Shown: positions 36,401-47,352, numbered from the stretch's first letter. The stretch is 64,000 bases of DNA from Parietaria judaica (GCA_954871525.1 OX940871.1:23162586-23226585), one strand, 5' to 3'. The notes: generated from the sequence alone by a model not told the origin. Made by a program: numbers and translations.

Positions 36401-36602
36401 AATAAAATGATAACCTCATTGCTCATGAACATAATTGCAAAAGTTGGATCATCGGAAGATTATCAATTTTCGAACTCTTATAATTAATACAAATTGTGCA
36501 CCCGAAAAGTGCACAATTTGCACCCCAAATGCATATGTGGACCTGTAATGGATAAGTCTGGTCTGACCCTGTTGACCTCAATCAACCGTTGGGACAGTTA
36601 AC

Positions 36603-36604
<2 letters not shown>

Positions 36605-36647
<43 letters not shown>
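36605..36647 (+). promoter_or_regulatory. GA microsatellite in the CBBY 5' leader
   Basis: A nearly pure GA run lies just upstream of the CBBY start at 36658. Such GA/CT tracts are common near plant transcription starts; a regulatory role here is inferred. Confidence 0.55.
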
Positions 36648-36652
<5 letters not shown>

Positions 36653-36657
36653 AGGAA

Positions 36658-39600
36658 ATGGCTTCATCGACCATCTCTCTTTCCTTAGCCACAACCGTAG
36701 CTTCTTCCAAAGCATCACTAAATCCCTGCGCTGCCTTTAGACCCAAGCAACCGCAGCCCCATGAGAGAGCCTTGTCGCCCTCCTCGCTGCTGGGCAAGAG
36801 CGTAAGCGTCGGAAGAACAAGCCTGAAGCCGATCCTGAGCACGACTGCCCGGGGCTCGAGCGGTGGCGTCACGTGCTCGGCCTCGTCGCCTCTTCCGGCT
36901 GCACTCCTCTTCGACTGCGACGGCGTGCTCGTCGACACCGAGAAGGACGGTCACCGCATTTCCTTCAACGACACTTTCAACGAGGTAGCTTGTTATGAAT
37001 TATACAATGAGCAATAAGAATTAGTTCAATATGATCAGAAAAAATATGTAATAGTTATGTGTTTTGGATTTGGCAGATTTCATGATGATTCCGGTTCTTT
37101 TTCGGGTTTCGGGTTTTGATCGTTTGGCGTGTTGTGTATTGAATTTTTCAGAAAGAATTGGGTGTTTCTTGGGATGTTGATTTGTATGGAGAGCTTCTCA
37201 AAATTGGTGGTGGAAAAGAGAGGTAAAGATCACATATTTACTAGGGCAATTCACTTTAAATTTAACACAATGCATGGCTTTTGGATTGAATCAGTGAGAA
37301 ATTGAATGTTTGGTTCTTGTAGAATGACAGCCTACTTCAATAAGACGGGATGGCCGGAAAATGCTCCGAAGAGCAACGAAGAGCGGAAGGAATTCATAGC
37401 GTCACTTCATAAGCGAAAGACTGAGCTGTTCATGGCTCTCATTGAGAAGAAACTCCTGCCTCTTCGGCCCGGTGTCGCCAAGTTCGCCCCTACCTAATCT
37501 CCCATTTTATTCTCTCATCCAATTTTTAGAGTGTCTTAATGATAGTAAGATGATCACTAGTTTATGAACTAATTGATATGAACAATTTGGCGCCAAAAAT
37601 CTTAAATGGGTTTCTCTTGGATTATGATTTGAAGTTTGTTGTACTAAATTGTACAGGCTGATTGATCAGGCGTTCGCAGCCGGGGTCAAAGTCGCTGTGT
37701 GTAGCACTTCTAATGAAAAAGCGGTACGATTTATCAACTCGCAAAAAAAAAAATCTTAGGGCTCAAAATTCTGTACACGATTCCCCATTTTTTCCGAACC
37801 CTATTCTAGCTTAAAACCGGGAATTGGGGCGTAAAAAAGCTTAAAATTCTTGGATTTTGTCCCAGTTCCTTGTTATTTTTCAAATATGATTTTACATTTG
37901 TTATTAGTGTTTATGAGTCTTCTTCTCCTTGACAGTTCTTCTTGAAAATGACAAAAAATGAACTTCCATGTCCATATTTATGTCCAATTGAAACTGAATT
38001 TTCATGTGCCTAACTATTATCGTTCTTTTCATTTTATATCAAATCGAAATGTATTTTGGTAATTTGGATTCGGTATTTTGTAATTAAGTAGTTTTCTCCG
38101 AGTTATGTCTCGGCTTGATTATGAAGAAGAAAAAAAACGGGAATTTCTTGTTTTTCCTCTTCACATCAGGATTCCTTCCAAATGAACTGGGATTTCTCCT
38201 AAGGGACTGGGACGGGGACAGGGACATGCTTTTGCTGTCCCGGATTTTCCAAAACTGGGACGAAAAAAAAGGCTAATTCCCGGTTCCCAATCCCGGTTTT
38301 ACCTCTAGGCTTTTTCTTGTTAAGATTAACAAATAAGTTTCAGGCAAACCGAGATGTTATAATGTGAGTTAACTTTACATATTAATGGACTCAATACGAA
38401 ACAAGTCAAAAAACTAACTCTTTTTTTTTTTTGACGATTGAGCTTTCTGTTGATTTAAGGTCTCTGCAATAGTGAGTTTCTTGCTGGGACCCGAGAGGGC
38501 CGAGAAAATCAAGATATTCGCCGGAGATGTTGTTCCTCGCAAGAAGCCCGATCCGGTGGATTCTCTTCTCTCTTTTAATCTAAAATGACATGTGATTAAC
38601 ATCTTGAGTTTGAACATTCCTTGCCCTCGAAGGAAATAGATATATCCGGGAATCGATAACATCCTTATATATCCGTTGGCTTAAATCTGGTTCCTATTCT
38701 AAAGCTAAGCATAATCAAGTTTAGTCTCTTTGACAATGTTAGACTCTTATAAGATTGTATTCTTCATTCTCCGCAGGCCATTTATATTTTGGCGGCCAAT
38801 ACCCTCGGCGTTGATCCGTCTAGGTATATTGCACAAATCTATACCCGAAAATACCACGATGCTATGATTGTAATTGATAAGACACAAAATAGAAATAAAA
38901 AAAATAAAAACAAGAACGCATTATTGATAAACGTAACTCCGGTCTCTAATTCGAGAGTTGGACGGGGAAAACTCTCCCAATAGTATTCTAGAGGAAATTC
39001 CAGTAAAATACCCCTAATACCCCTACTTAGTGAAAATACCAAAAATACATAATCATTAACTAAAGTAATTAGCAAGAGTTCTATGATGTTGTTTTTGCAA
39101 GTTGTGTCGTGGTTGAGGACAGCGCAATAGGCCTAGCCGCTGCAAAAGCTGCCGGAATGACGTGCATAGTGACTAAAAGCGGGTACGAGTTCCGTTTCTT
39201 GTCTCTTTAGCTCACTGAAGTTTGTGTTTATGAAGTAGAAATCAGTATGAGATTAATAACAAAAGAAGGATTTTGAAATATTTTTTCAGTATAAATACTT
39301 TTGATATTTCTCTTTGAAATTAAATTATGATTCTTAAACATTAAACCATGAGTAAAGACGCTAAATTTAGATCAAAAAACGAAAAGGAATGAAGCCAAAT
39401 GTCTGTTTCGATTTATGATTTTGCCTATATGTTACCACGAAGGTCGGTTTCGAATAATTATAATAAAACGGTCAAGACTGCTCGAACACAAATCTCACTT
39501 TTTCCAGATTCCGGTTTGTCTCGTTTTGGAAAAGGAACACAGATAATTACAGAGTTGATTCATGATCTGCAACTCTACTTGCAGATACACGGCCGGTGAG

Positions 39601-39708
39601 GATTTCTTGAACGCAGATGCGGTTTTCGACTGCATCGGAGACCCTCCCGAAGAGCGTTTCGACTTGGCATTTTGCAGAAGCCTATTAGAGAGGCAGTATG
39701 TCAGCTAG
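36658..39708 (+). CDS. CBBY: Chloroplast CBBY-type HAD phosphatase (xylulose-1,5-bisphosphate phosphatase), eight exons
   Basis: Exons by hand: 36658-36984, 37152-37222, 37323-37481, 37657-37723, 38460-38555, 38777-38823, 39102-39182, 39585-39708. They total 972 bp and give 323 residues with no internal stop. The Arabidopsis homologue (At3g48420) dephosphorylates xylulose-1,5-bisphosphate, a misfire product that inhibits Rubisco, in the chloroplast stroma. HAD motifs are intact: motif I LLFDCDGVLVDTE with Asp86 (nucleophile) and Asp88, motif II CSTSNEKA at 201-208, motif III Lys near KKPDP at 236-240, motif IV VVVEDSAIG with Glu261/Asp262. The first ~75 residues are rich in Ser, Ala and Thr, fitting a plastid transit peptide. 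Exon 3 ends at a weak GTTCGC donor, the only choice that keeps frame. Head-to-head with APE1L, tail-to-tail with the SABATH gene. Confidence 0.93.
37745..38320. mobile_element. Possible non-autonomous element in CBBY intron 4
   Basis: The long intron (37724-38459) holds a segment with aaaccgggaattgggg on one side and aattcccggttcccaatcccggttttacctcta on the other, plus a run of gggac units (38202-38225). The inverted CCGGGAATTGGG-type ends suggest a hAT-like MITE, but exact ends and target duplication were not found. Confidence 0.4.
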
Positions 39709-40355
39709 AATTTCTTCGAGAAAAATGTGTCTACTTGACCATATTTTGGCCACTTTTACCGGTCACGTCGGGTTTGTCGATGAAATAAAATTCCGATGCG
39801 GTTCGTCGATTTGCAAGAGAGAACTATAAGCATGTCATGTTTGTGAAAAATGCAATAAATGATCAGCTTTTGGTATGATATAAGATCTAATCATTCTTTC
39901 TTAAGATATGTTTTGAGTGACGGGCCTCTTAACTTTCAAAAACGACAGATTCTTCTGTAAATGAGGAAACAAGACTAAAACGACAAATAAGTGAAGGTTC
40001 TGTATAGTGAAAACGACAATATAGGAAAACAAGTGTAACTCATGTTTATCTTATAAATAACACGCCTTATATGTAATCATCCAATATAAGAATAATATTG
40101 AACGAATAGAGATAATAAAATTAATATGAATGATTGTATCGGTGTATTGAATACAAATGAGAAGGCATAATTCTACAATTAAATCATATTCATACATGAA
40201 TCTTGAATGATATAAAATCTACAATAAACTTAGATTGAACTTTGAAAATCTCAATTTATTCGTGCTACATTCATCAAGGGCTATATATATATATATAACA
40301 TTTTATTCGTCCTGCATATTGTCTCTTGCTCAAGAAGAGTTTTTTTTTTCACTTT
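39709..40355. other. Intergenic DNA between CBBY and the SABATH gene, no gene seen
   Basis: AT-rich 3' flank shared by two convergent genes; no terminator-like or coding feature could be assigned. Confidence 0.4.
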
Positions 40356-40876
40356 TTATAGGCGCTTGAGCAACACAAAGAGGCTAAGTGGGTTCGCCAT
40401 CGACGGGAATCTCTGCTCGAATTTTTCAGCCAACAAATCGAAAAGCTCATCGTCAGACATTCCGATTCCGAAGTGATCGGCCATGTAATTTCCCATGCCG
40501 GATCTCATAGTAGTCGCGAATGCTTTTGGCTGCGGCTTCTCCGATTGCGGGATGCTCTCCAATGCTTCAATGCTGAAACTTCCGTCTCGCTTCACCGCAG
40601 TTTCGATCTCTTCCGGAGACGCAAAATAGAGAGGCAGATTGAAGGAGTCTATCTTTTCGCTCTTTATCTTACCCTGCCATTATAAAAACCAACATGAGCT
40701 TAAGCTTATTCATCATTTCATAGTTAAAGAGGAAATGTGTGAAAAATGGTCAATATCCTTCACAAATTTGACTAGCAAATTAAATAATTTAGTTGAAATG
40801 GTGTCCAAATTAATGGAAAGTTCATATAATTAAAGTACTTATATTCAATTGGTAATATTTTTTTTTTCAAGGGTTA

Positions 40877-40948
<72 letters not shown>

Positions 40949-43900
40949 GTTTGTATTGTTTAATTTAGTAATATTGTGACAAAATTCCTCAAGTTTATAC
41001 AAGTTTGTGTACTATAATCCCAAATTCTTAATTGTCTGGAATAAATACCAAAAGTCATGAAATTTACAATTTCAATAAGTTTTTTTTCCCCTTGTATGTC
41101 TCTATTAACTGTGATGATGTGGCTTTAAATAATTGGGTCCCATTTGTGGGTGCTTATAAAGTCTAGCATTTTGGTTTTATGAAAAAGAGGAATTGAGAGT
41201 GAGAGAGAATAAGGTGAGAGAACTTCTTGAGAGAGAATCATAGAGAGAAAAGAGAAAGCTTTGAGTGCTTGTAATATTTGTAATCTCGGATTGATTTGAT
41301 TAGTGAAACCGCTCTCCTTGCAGGAAGTAGGACATTTGATTTGGTCCGAACCTGAGTAAATTCTCTTGTCTCCATCTTTTATATTTCAGTCGATTGATTG
41401 TCTAGGATTTGAGCCACGGAGGCTATATATACATATATGCTAGTATACTATCCGTAATCCGCATGTATCTGACCCCGAAACATCACAACAAATTGGTATC
41501 AGAGCAAAGTTGGGTTTGAAATTTGGGGATTTTGTGTTGAGGATTCCTGCGCACGCCAAGTGTTTGATAATTTTTTCCTTGGAGCTTAGTGGTTGTTTTG
41601 TGATGGCGTCGACTTCAAAAGTTGATATTGAGAAGTTTGATGGCTCAAATAACTTCGGGTTGTGAAAAGTGAAGATATTGGCACATCTTGGGAATATGGG
41701 TCTTGGTAAGGCTCTTGTTGGTGCGGATAAACTTCCGGCGACGTGGGACACGCGGCAAAGAAAGAAGAGGTATTGGAAAGGGCTTTCAATACTTTGATTC
41801 TTAGTCTCAGTGATAAAGTGTTGCGGGAGGTTATAAGGTGCAAGACGGCGGCCGAGATATGGTTGAAACTAGAATCACTTTACATGCCGAAGACTTTGTC
41901 GAGCCGGTTGTTTCTCAAGGCGCGGTTTTTCACATTCAAGATGGCGGAAGGAAAGGATTTAATGGAGCATCTCGACGAGTTCAACAAGTTAATCGTTGAT
42001 TTGGAAAACATTGACGTGAAGTACGATGACGAAGATCAAGCTTTGATTTTGCTTTACTCTTTGCCGAGGTCGTACGAGCACATGGTTGACATTCTTCAAC
42101 ATGGAAGAGAAGAAATTACTCTTAACGAAGTTGTTGGAGCTTTGAAGTCAAAGGAACACAAACGACGGATATAAATGGATAGTACTAGCAGAGATAGATT
42201 GGTTGTGGCTCGGGGTAGATCCGACAAGAAAGACTTTAAGGAAAAGAAAAAGACGCGGTCAAAGTCTCGAGGCTCGAAGAAGGTCTTCAAGTGTTACTCT
42301 TGTCACGAAGGACACATGAAAAAGAATTGCCCAAACTGAGGAGGCCGGACGACCGAAAGAAGAGATGGAGAGGCGGCGGTTGTTCAAGAAGATGTTGTCG
42401 GATACGAGAGCGCCGATATTCTCGTAGTCTCCACCGTTCACTCCGACAAACGATGGATCATGGACTCCGGAGGCTCATTTCATATGACACCGAATGAGAG
42501 TTGGTTTGAGAGCTACACGAAAGTCTCGTTAGGCGACGTGACTCTCGGGAACGGCTTTCCATGTAAGGTGGTGGGAATCGGTACGGTGCGGATTAAGGCG
42601 CACGATGGAATGGAGCGGATTTTGACGGAGGTACGACATGTCCCGGAGTTACAAAGAAACCTTATTTCACTTGGATATTTGGACCAACATGGTTATTCTT
42701 GGAAAGGTGGAAATAATGTCTTGACGATCAAGAAGGGTTCTCTAGTTGTGTTGAAGGGATTTAGAGAGCGTAACATCTACATTCTTCAAGGTAGAACCGT
42801 GGTCGGTGACGCGGCGGCGGTTATGGAGCCGCGAGAGACATCTTTGGCAAGCCTTTGGCACAAGAGTTTGGGTCACGTGAGTGATAGAGGTTTGAAGGAG
42901 TTGAGCAAGCAAGGTTTATTTGGGAGTGACAAACTTGGTGACTTGGAGTTTTGTGAAAATTGCATCTACGACAAGACCACGAGAGTGAAGTTTACACGGT
43001 CCGTGGAAGTAACACGGGAGACGTTGAGTTATGTTCACTCGGATTTGTGGGGGCCGTCGAGGACGAGAACTCTAGGGGGAGGCTGGTATTTCATCACGTT
43101 CATCGACGATTGCTCTCGAAAAGTTTGGGTTTACATCTTGAAGCATAAAGACGAAGCTTTTGGAAAGTTCAAAGAATAGAAGAACATGGTAGAAAAACAA
43201 ACAGGGAGAAAAATCAAGAAGCTTCGAACGGACAATGGTTTGGAGTATTTGGGTGATAAGTTCAACCGGTTCATCAAGGATGAAGGAATGGTTAGGCACA
43301 AGACCGTTCGGAAAACCCCATAACAAAATGGACTTGCGGAGCGGATGAATCGGACACTTCTTGAGAGGGTGCGATGTATGTTATTCGAGGCCGGCTTACC
43401 GAAGAGGTTTTGGGGAGAAAGCCGTGAATACGGCGGCTTACTTGATAAACCGATGTCCATCGGTGGCGTTGAATTGCAAGACACCGGAAGAAGTGTGGAA
43501 TGGTTCTCCACCGAAGCTCGACAACTTGAAGGTATTTGGTTGTGTGGCGTAAATACACCAAAGAGAGGGAAAACTTGATCCACGAGCAAAGAAGTGTATG
43601 TTTGTCGGATACCCCGATGGCGTGAAGGGTTGGAAGCTTTGGTATAAAGATGGCGAAGCATCAAAATGTGTCGTTAGCCGGGATGTTGTCTTTAGAGAGA
43701 CCGACTACTACATGACAATGGCGACTCAAGAGGCTAAGAGTAGCGTGGGGTTAGCTAAGGAAAGATCCGAAATTGAGGTGGAGCTATTGGGAAGATGTAG
43801 TGACGAGAGGGATGATAAAGGCGAGGCTAGTGGTAGTTGTCACTTGGAAGAAATTGAAGAGGAAGGCGGTGAAGCTTCGGATGAAAGCCTAGACTCGTAT

Positions 43901-46900
43901 CAATTAGCAGGAGACCGGTGTAGAAGAGAAACCCGAGCTCCGAAAAAGTATGGTTACTCCGATCTAGTTGCTTTTGCAATGGTTGCCGCGGAGGAGTTAG
44001 AAGACTCGGAACCGAGATCGTATCGGGAAGCGGTAATGGGCAAAGATAAAGAGCTATGGAAGTGTGCAATGAATGAAGAAATGGCATCGCTTGACAAGAA
44101 TGTGACATGGGTACTTGTGGACAAGCCTAAGAATCAACGGGTTGTTGGTTGTAAATGGGTTTTCAAGTGGAAGGAAGGCATTGTTGGGTTTGAGAAGCCG
44201 AGGTGTAAGGCGAGATTGGTGGCTAAGGGGTTCACGCAAAGAGAAGGGGTCGACTTCAACGAAATCTATTCCCCCGTGCTGAAGCATACATCTATTCGGG
44301 TTTTGCTTGCTATAGTCAATCAATTTGACTTGGAGCTTGAAAAAATGGATGTAAAGACCGCGTTTCTTCATGAGAATCTTAATGAGAGAATCTTAATGGC
44401 TCAACCGGAAGGATTTATTAAGGTTGGAGATGAAGATAAAGTGTGCCTTCTTAGGAAATCTCTTTATGGCTTGAAACAATCCCCGAGACAATGGTACTTG
44501 AGATTTGATGAGTTCATGGTGCGAAATGGGTTCTCACGAAGCAACTTTGATAGTTGTGTTTATGTCAAGCGGGTTGATAGTTGTGAAATATTCTTGTTGC
44601 TATATGTTGACGACATGTTGATAGCGTCAAAGAACAAGAATGAAGTCGACAAAGTGAAACGGCTTTTGGGTAGTGAGTTTGAAATGAAAGACATGGGACC
44701 GGCCAAGAAAATATTGGGGATGGAGATCACGCGGGAAAGGAGACACGGTCTCTTATTTTTGTCAAAATGTGATTATCTTTGGAAAGTGGTGGCTAAGTTC
44801 GGGATGTCGGAGGCAAAGGTGGTCCAAACACCTTTGGTGGCTCATTTCAAACTTTCCGCGAGAATATCGCCGAAGACAAAGGAGGATAAGGCGAGTATGG
44901 AGCGGGTTCCCTATGCGAGTGCCGTTGGGAGTCTTATGTATGCCATGGTGTGCACACGACCGGATTTAGCTTATTCGGCTAGCCTTTTGAGCCAGTTTAT
45001 GGCCAACCCGGGAAGAGAACATTGGGAGGCAACGAAGTGGGTCCTTCGATTTATCAAGGGGACTTCGGATGTCGGTTTACTCTATAAGCGGGTGAATGAA
45101 GATCAAGCGAAATTGAGAGGCTTTGTGGATGCGGATTTTGCGGGTGACTTGGACAAGAGACGGTCGTTAACCGGATATGTATTCACTTTATTTGGTTGTG
45201 CGGTGAGTTGGAAAGCACAACTGCAACCGGTGGTAGCACTTTCTACGACGAAGGCCGAATATATCGACGCGACGGAAGGCGTGAAGGAATCTCTTTGGTT
45301 AAAGGGATTGATCCGCGAGTTCAGGATTGCACAAAATGAGGTGGAGTTGCTTTGTGATAATCAAGGCCCGATACACTTGACCAAGAACCAAATGTTCCAT
45401 GAGCGCACGAAGCATATCGACATAAAGCTACACTTCATTCGAGATGTGGTCGCGGAGGGGTCCATAGTTGTTAAGAAAGTTCACACGGACGACAATCCGG
45501 CGGATATGGCTACGAAGCCGGTGACGGGGATCAAGTTTCGACATTGTTGCGACTTGATCAACGTCGCAAAGTTGAGCAACTAGAGGAGAAGACGGAGAGC
45601 GGTTTGGCGAAGGTTCTCGGAGTGGTTCTCGATTCTTCTTAAAGCCAAGGTGGAGATTTGTGATGATGTGGCTTTAAATAAGTGGGTCCCATTTGTGGGT
45701 ACTTATAAAGTCTAGCATTTTGGTTTTATGAAAAAGAGGAATTGAGAGTGAGAGAGAATAAGGTGAGAGAACTTCTTGAGAGAGAATCATAGAGAGAAAA
45801 TAGAAAGCTTTGAGTGCTTGTAATCTTTGTAATCTCGGATTGATTTGATTAGTGAAACCGCTCTCCTTGCAGGAAGTAGGACATTTGATTTGGTCCGAAC
45901 CTGGGTAAATTCTCTTGTCTCCATCTTTTATATTTCAGTCGATTGATTGTCTGGGATTTGAGCCACGGAGGCTATATATACATATATGCTAGTATACTAT
46001 CCGTAATCCGCAGGAATCCGACCCCGAAACATCACAACATTAACGTTAAGAGTTAAGATTAGTATGGAAGTATTTAACGTGATGAATATCGAAATGTGAA
46101 AGAATTTTTTTTATTATTAACATGAGTTGTGCAAGTGTGAAAAACTCAATATTGATGGAGACACGCAGGGAAGCAATCAAAAACACAAGCGTTACGACTT
46201 TCGGTATTTATTCTGCACGGTTAAAAGCTTGAGATAATTATGCCACATAAATTTAAATACGTTTGGGTATTTATACTGCAATTATCCCTTCAAATTAATA
46301 TATATTATATAGTATTATATTTGTGAACATTCTTCTTCCCTATAAGGCTAAATCCGTCACCTAATCTAAATTTAAAAGGTCGGTAGTACAAATGATATGA
46401 AGAATTATGAAATATATATATATATATATATCACACACAAATTAACAATGTATATTCATAAATAAAATATATATATATACTCGTAAGGGATGTAACTAGT
46501 AAGTACCTTGTTGGCCAATTGAACGAGGCACGACCCCAGAGTTTCGGAGATCTGACACATGAAAGACTCCGAATGAGCGGCTCCATTGGGCCGCCCCGGG
46601 ACCACGAAGGTCAACAGGCCGCCACGAACGCTCTCCGCCGCTCTAGCTTCGAGGAAAACCGCCATGTCCGATGCGTACTGAGCCTCGTAAGCCGTCACGA
46701 CTTCCTCCGCGGAGCCGGAGTAGTGAATCCGGCCCTTGTTCCACGCCGGTGAGCCCTCGTCCGACACCTCAGCGGGCACTTTGGAGAGGATCTGGACGGA
46801 GTAGGACGAGTGGACGACGTGGAGCGACTCGCGGGGGAAGAGGCGGCCGTGGAAGGAGCCGGGCACGCCGGCCGTGAAGTAGCGCCTCTCCGGCGGAAGC

Positions 46901-47298
46901 GAGGCGAAGAGCTGGTTGAAATCATTTGAGGCTTGGTCGTTGAAGAAGACTTGTATCTCCCCGATTTTTCCTTTTCCGATCAGCTCTTCGACGGAATCGA
47001 CTATGTTTTGCACTGCCGAGAACGTGTTAGGCCCCGCGGCGCAGCCCAAGTCCGCGACTCGGAAGGTGCTCGTGAGCGACAACACGTCGGAGTCGAGTTT
47101 CTCGACGATTCCCTTGCTTATAAGCTCTTTAACACCGTCTATGGCTTTCCTCTGCGCAACCAAATTTCCCTAAGGGTGAAACTCTGATCCTAATTAGAGA
47201 ACACACACACACACATATATAATTACCTGAAACTGGGAATTTTTGCTATAACTGTATTGGCCACTTCCACCATTCACTGAAGCATCTGATTGTGCCAT
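40356..47298 (-). CDS. SABATH-family SAM-dependent carboxyl methyltransferase, three exons, Copia in intron 2
   Basis: Exons by hand: 47227-47298, 46507-47169, 40356-40673. They total 1053 bp and give 350 residues with no internal stop; all joins are in phase 0. SABATH enzymes move a methyl group from S-adenosylmethionine to small acids (salicylate, jasmonate, indole-acetate, loganate, gibberellin). Visible: GQYSYSKNSQFQ with Gln24, SAM motif VADLGCAAGPNT at 62-73, FFNDQASNDFNQLF, GVPGSFHGRLFP and HVVHSSYSVQILSKVP. The usual Trp of SSYSLxWLS is Ile151, so substrate choice may be unusual. The wording (PAWNKGRIHYSG) is nearest the loganic-acid/At5g37990-like branch. Intron 2 is 5833 bp because it holds the element at 41110-46039. 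A TATA-like site lies at about 47340-47352 and a GA/CT run sits just before the ATG. Whether the gene still splices is untested. Confidence 0.87.
40876..40947. repeat. AAT microsatellite in SABATH intron 2
   Basis: About 24 trinucleotide units, uninterrupted. Confidence 0.93.
41110..41490 (+). repeat. 5' LTR of the Copia element
   Basis: Carries a TATA-like cttataaag (about 41153-41161). It matches the 3' LTR at about 372 of 381 positions. Confidence 0.93.
41603..43597 (+). pseudogene. Copia gag, protease and integrase region, disabled
   Basis: The gag frame opens at 41603 (MASTSKVDIEKFDG) but hits TGA at 41663-41665, codon 21. A frameshift follows near 41755. Further on are a gag stop at about 42172, a zinc knuckle CYSCHEGHMKKNC (about 42292-42330), a stop just after it, and the protease motif WIMDSGGSFHM (about 42450). 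The integrase has its HHCC-like and D,D-35-E areas (HSDLWGPS, FIDDCSRKVWVY, RTDNGLEY) with stops near 43177 and 43321, and a frameshift near 43415. One more stop lies near 43551. Most stops look like single base changes from Trp, Gln, Arg, Glu or Tyr codons. Confidence 0.85.
43598..45583 (+). CDS. Copia reverse transcriptase and RNase H, open frame of 661 residues
   Basis: This part of pol is intact. It starts inside the integrase C-terminus (MFVGYPDGVKGWKLW), then RT: KARLVAKGFTQREGVDF, KTAFLHENLNERI, SLYGLKQSPRQWY and the catalytic LLLYVDDMLIAS. RNase H follows: FVDADFAGDLDKRRSLTG, VALSTTKAEYIDATEG, LLCDNQGPIHL and ERTKHIDIKLHFIRD. RT copies element RNA into DNA and RNase H removes the RNA. 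There is no start signal of its own; it was made as part of the polyprotein. Upstream breaks mean it is probably not expressed normally. Confidence 0.92.
   Translation: MFVGYPDGVKGWKLWYKDGEASKCVVSRDVVFRETDYYMTMATQEAKSSVGLAKERSEIEVELLGRCSDERDDKGEASGSCHLEEIEEEGGEASDESLDSYQLAGDRCRRETRAPKKYGYSDLVAFAMVAAEELEDSEPRSYREAVMGKDKELWKCAMNEEMASLDKNVTWVLVDKPKNQRVVGCKWVFKWKEGIVGFEKPRCKARLVAKGFTQREGVDFNEIYSPVLKHTSIRVLLAIVNQFDLELEKMDVKTAFLHENLNERILMAQPEGFIKVGDEDKVCLLRKSLYGLKQSPRQWYLRFDEFMVRNGFSRSNFDSCVYVKRVDSCEIFLLLYVDDMLIASKNKNEVDKVKRLLGSEFEMKDMGPAKKILGMEITRERRHGLLFLSKCDYLWKVVAKFGMSEAKVVQTPLVAHFKLSARISPKTKEDKASMERVPYASAVGSLMYAMVCTRPDLAYSASLLSQFMANPGREHWEATKWVLRFIKGTSDVGLLYKRVNEDQAKLRGFVDADFAGDLDKRRSLTGYVFTLFGCAVSWKAQLQPVVALSTTKAEYIDATEGVKESLWLKGLIREFRIAQNEVELLCDNQGPIHLTKNQMFHERTKHIDIKLHFIRDVVAEGSIVVKKVHTDDNPADMATKPVTGIKFRHCCDLINVAKLSN
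45659..46039 (+). repeat. 3' LTR of the Copia element
   Basis: Same length as the 5' LTR and preceded by the purine-rich tract. Confidence 0.93.
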
Positions 47299-47352
47299 CT
47301 CTCTCTCTCTCTTTGATGAGAAAAGACATGAAATGATGAGTTTATATATAAA

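Larger units (their letters stand above)
41110..46039 (+). mobile_element. Full-length Copia retrotransposon (Tork/Tnt1-like), 4930 bp, in the SABATH intron
   Basis: Two LTRs of 381 bp each (41110-41490 and 45659-46039) begin TGTGATG and end ACAACA. The target duplication TTAAC is perfect (41105-41109 and 46040-46044). A primer-binding site ttggtatcagagc for initiator Met-tRNA starts at 41493, and a purine-rich tract (aaggtggagat) precedes the 3' LTR. By eye the LTRs differ at about nine positions, roughly 2.4 per cent, so insertion is recent. Domain order is gag, zinc knuckle, protease, integrase, RT, RNase H, which is the Copia order. The coding region is broken. It lies on the strand opposite to the host gene. 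Confidence 0.95.

Noticed and set aside
36589..36657. Upstream in-frame start for CBBY (MGQLTRRERERE...)
   Set aside because: The extension translates the GA microsatellite and would block a normal transit peptide; the start at 36658 matches the family.
41443..42290. Minus-strand frames over the Copia gag region
   Set aside because: They are antisense to gag and zinc-knuckle coding sequence.
46519..47187. Plus-strand frames over the SABATH exon 2
   Set aside because: Antisense shadows of the methyltransferase exon.
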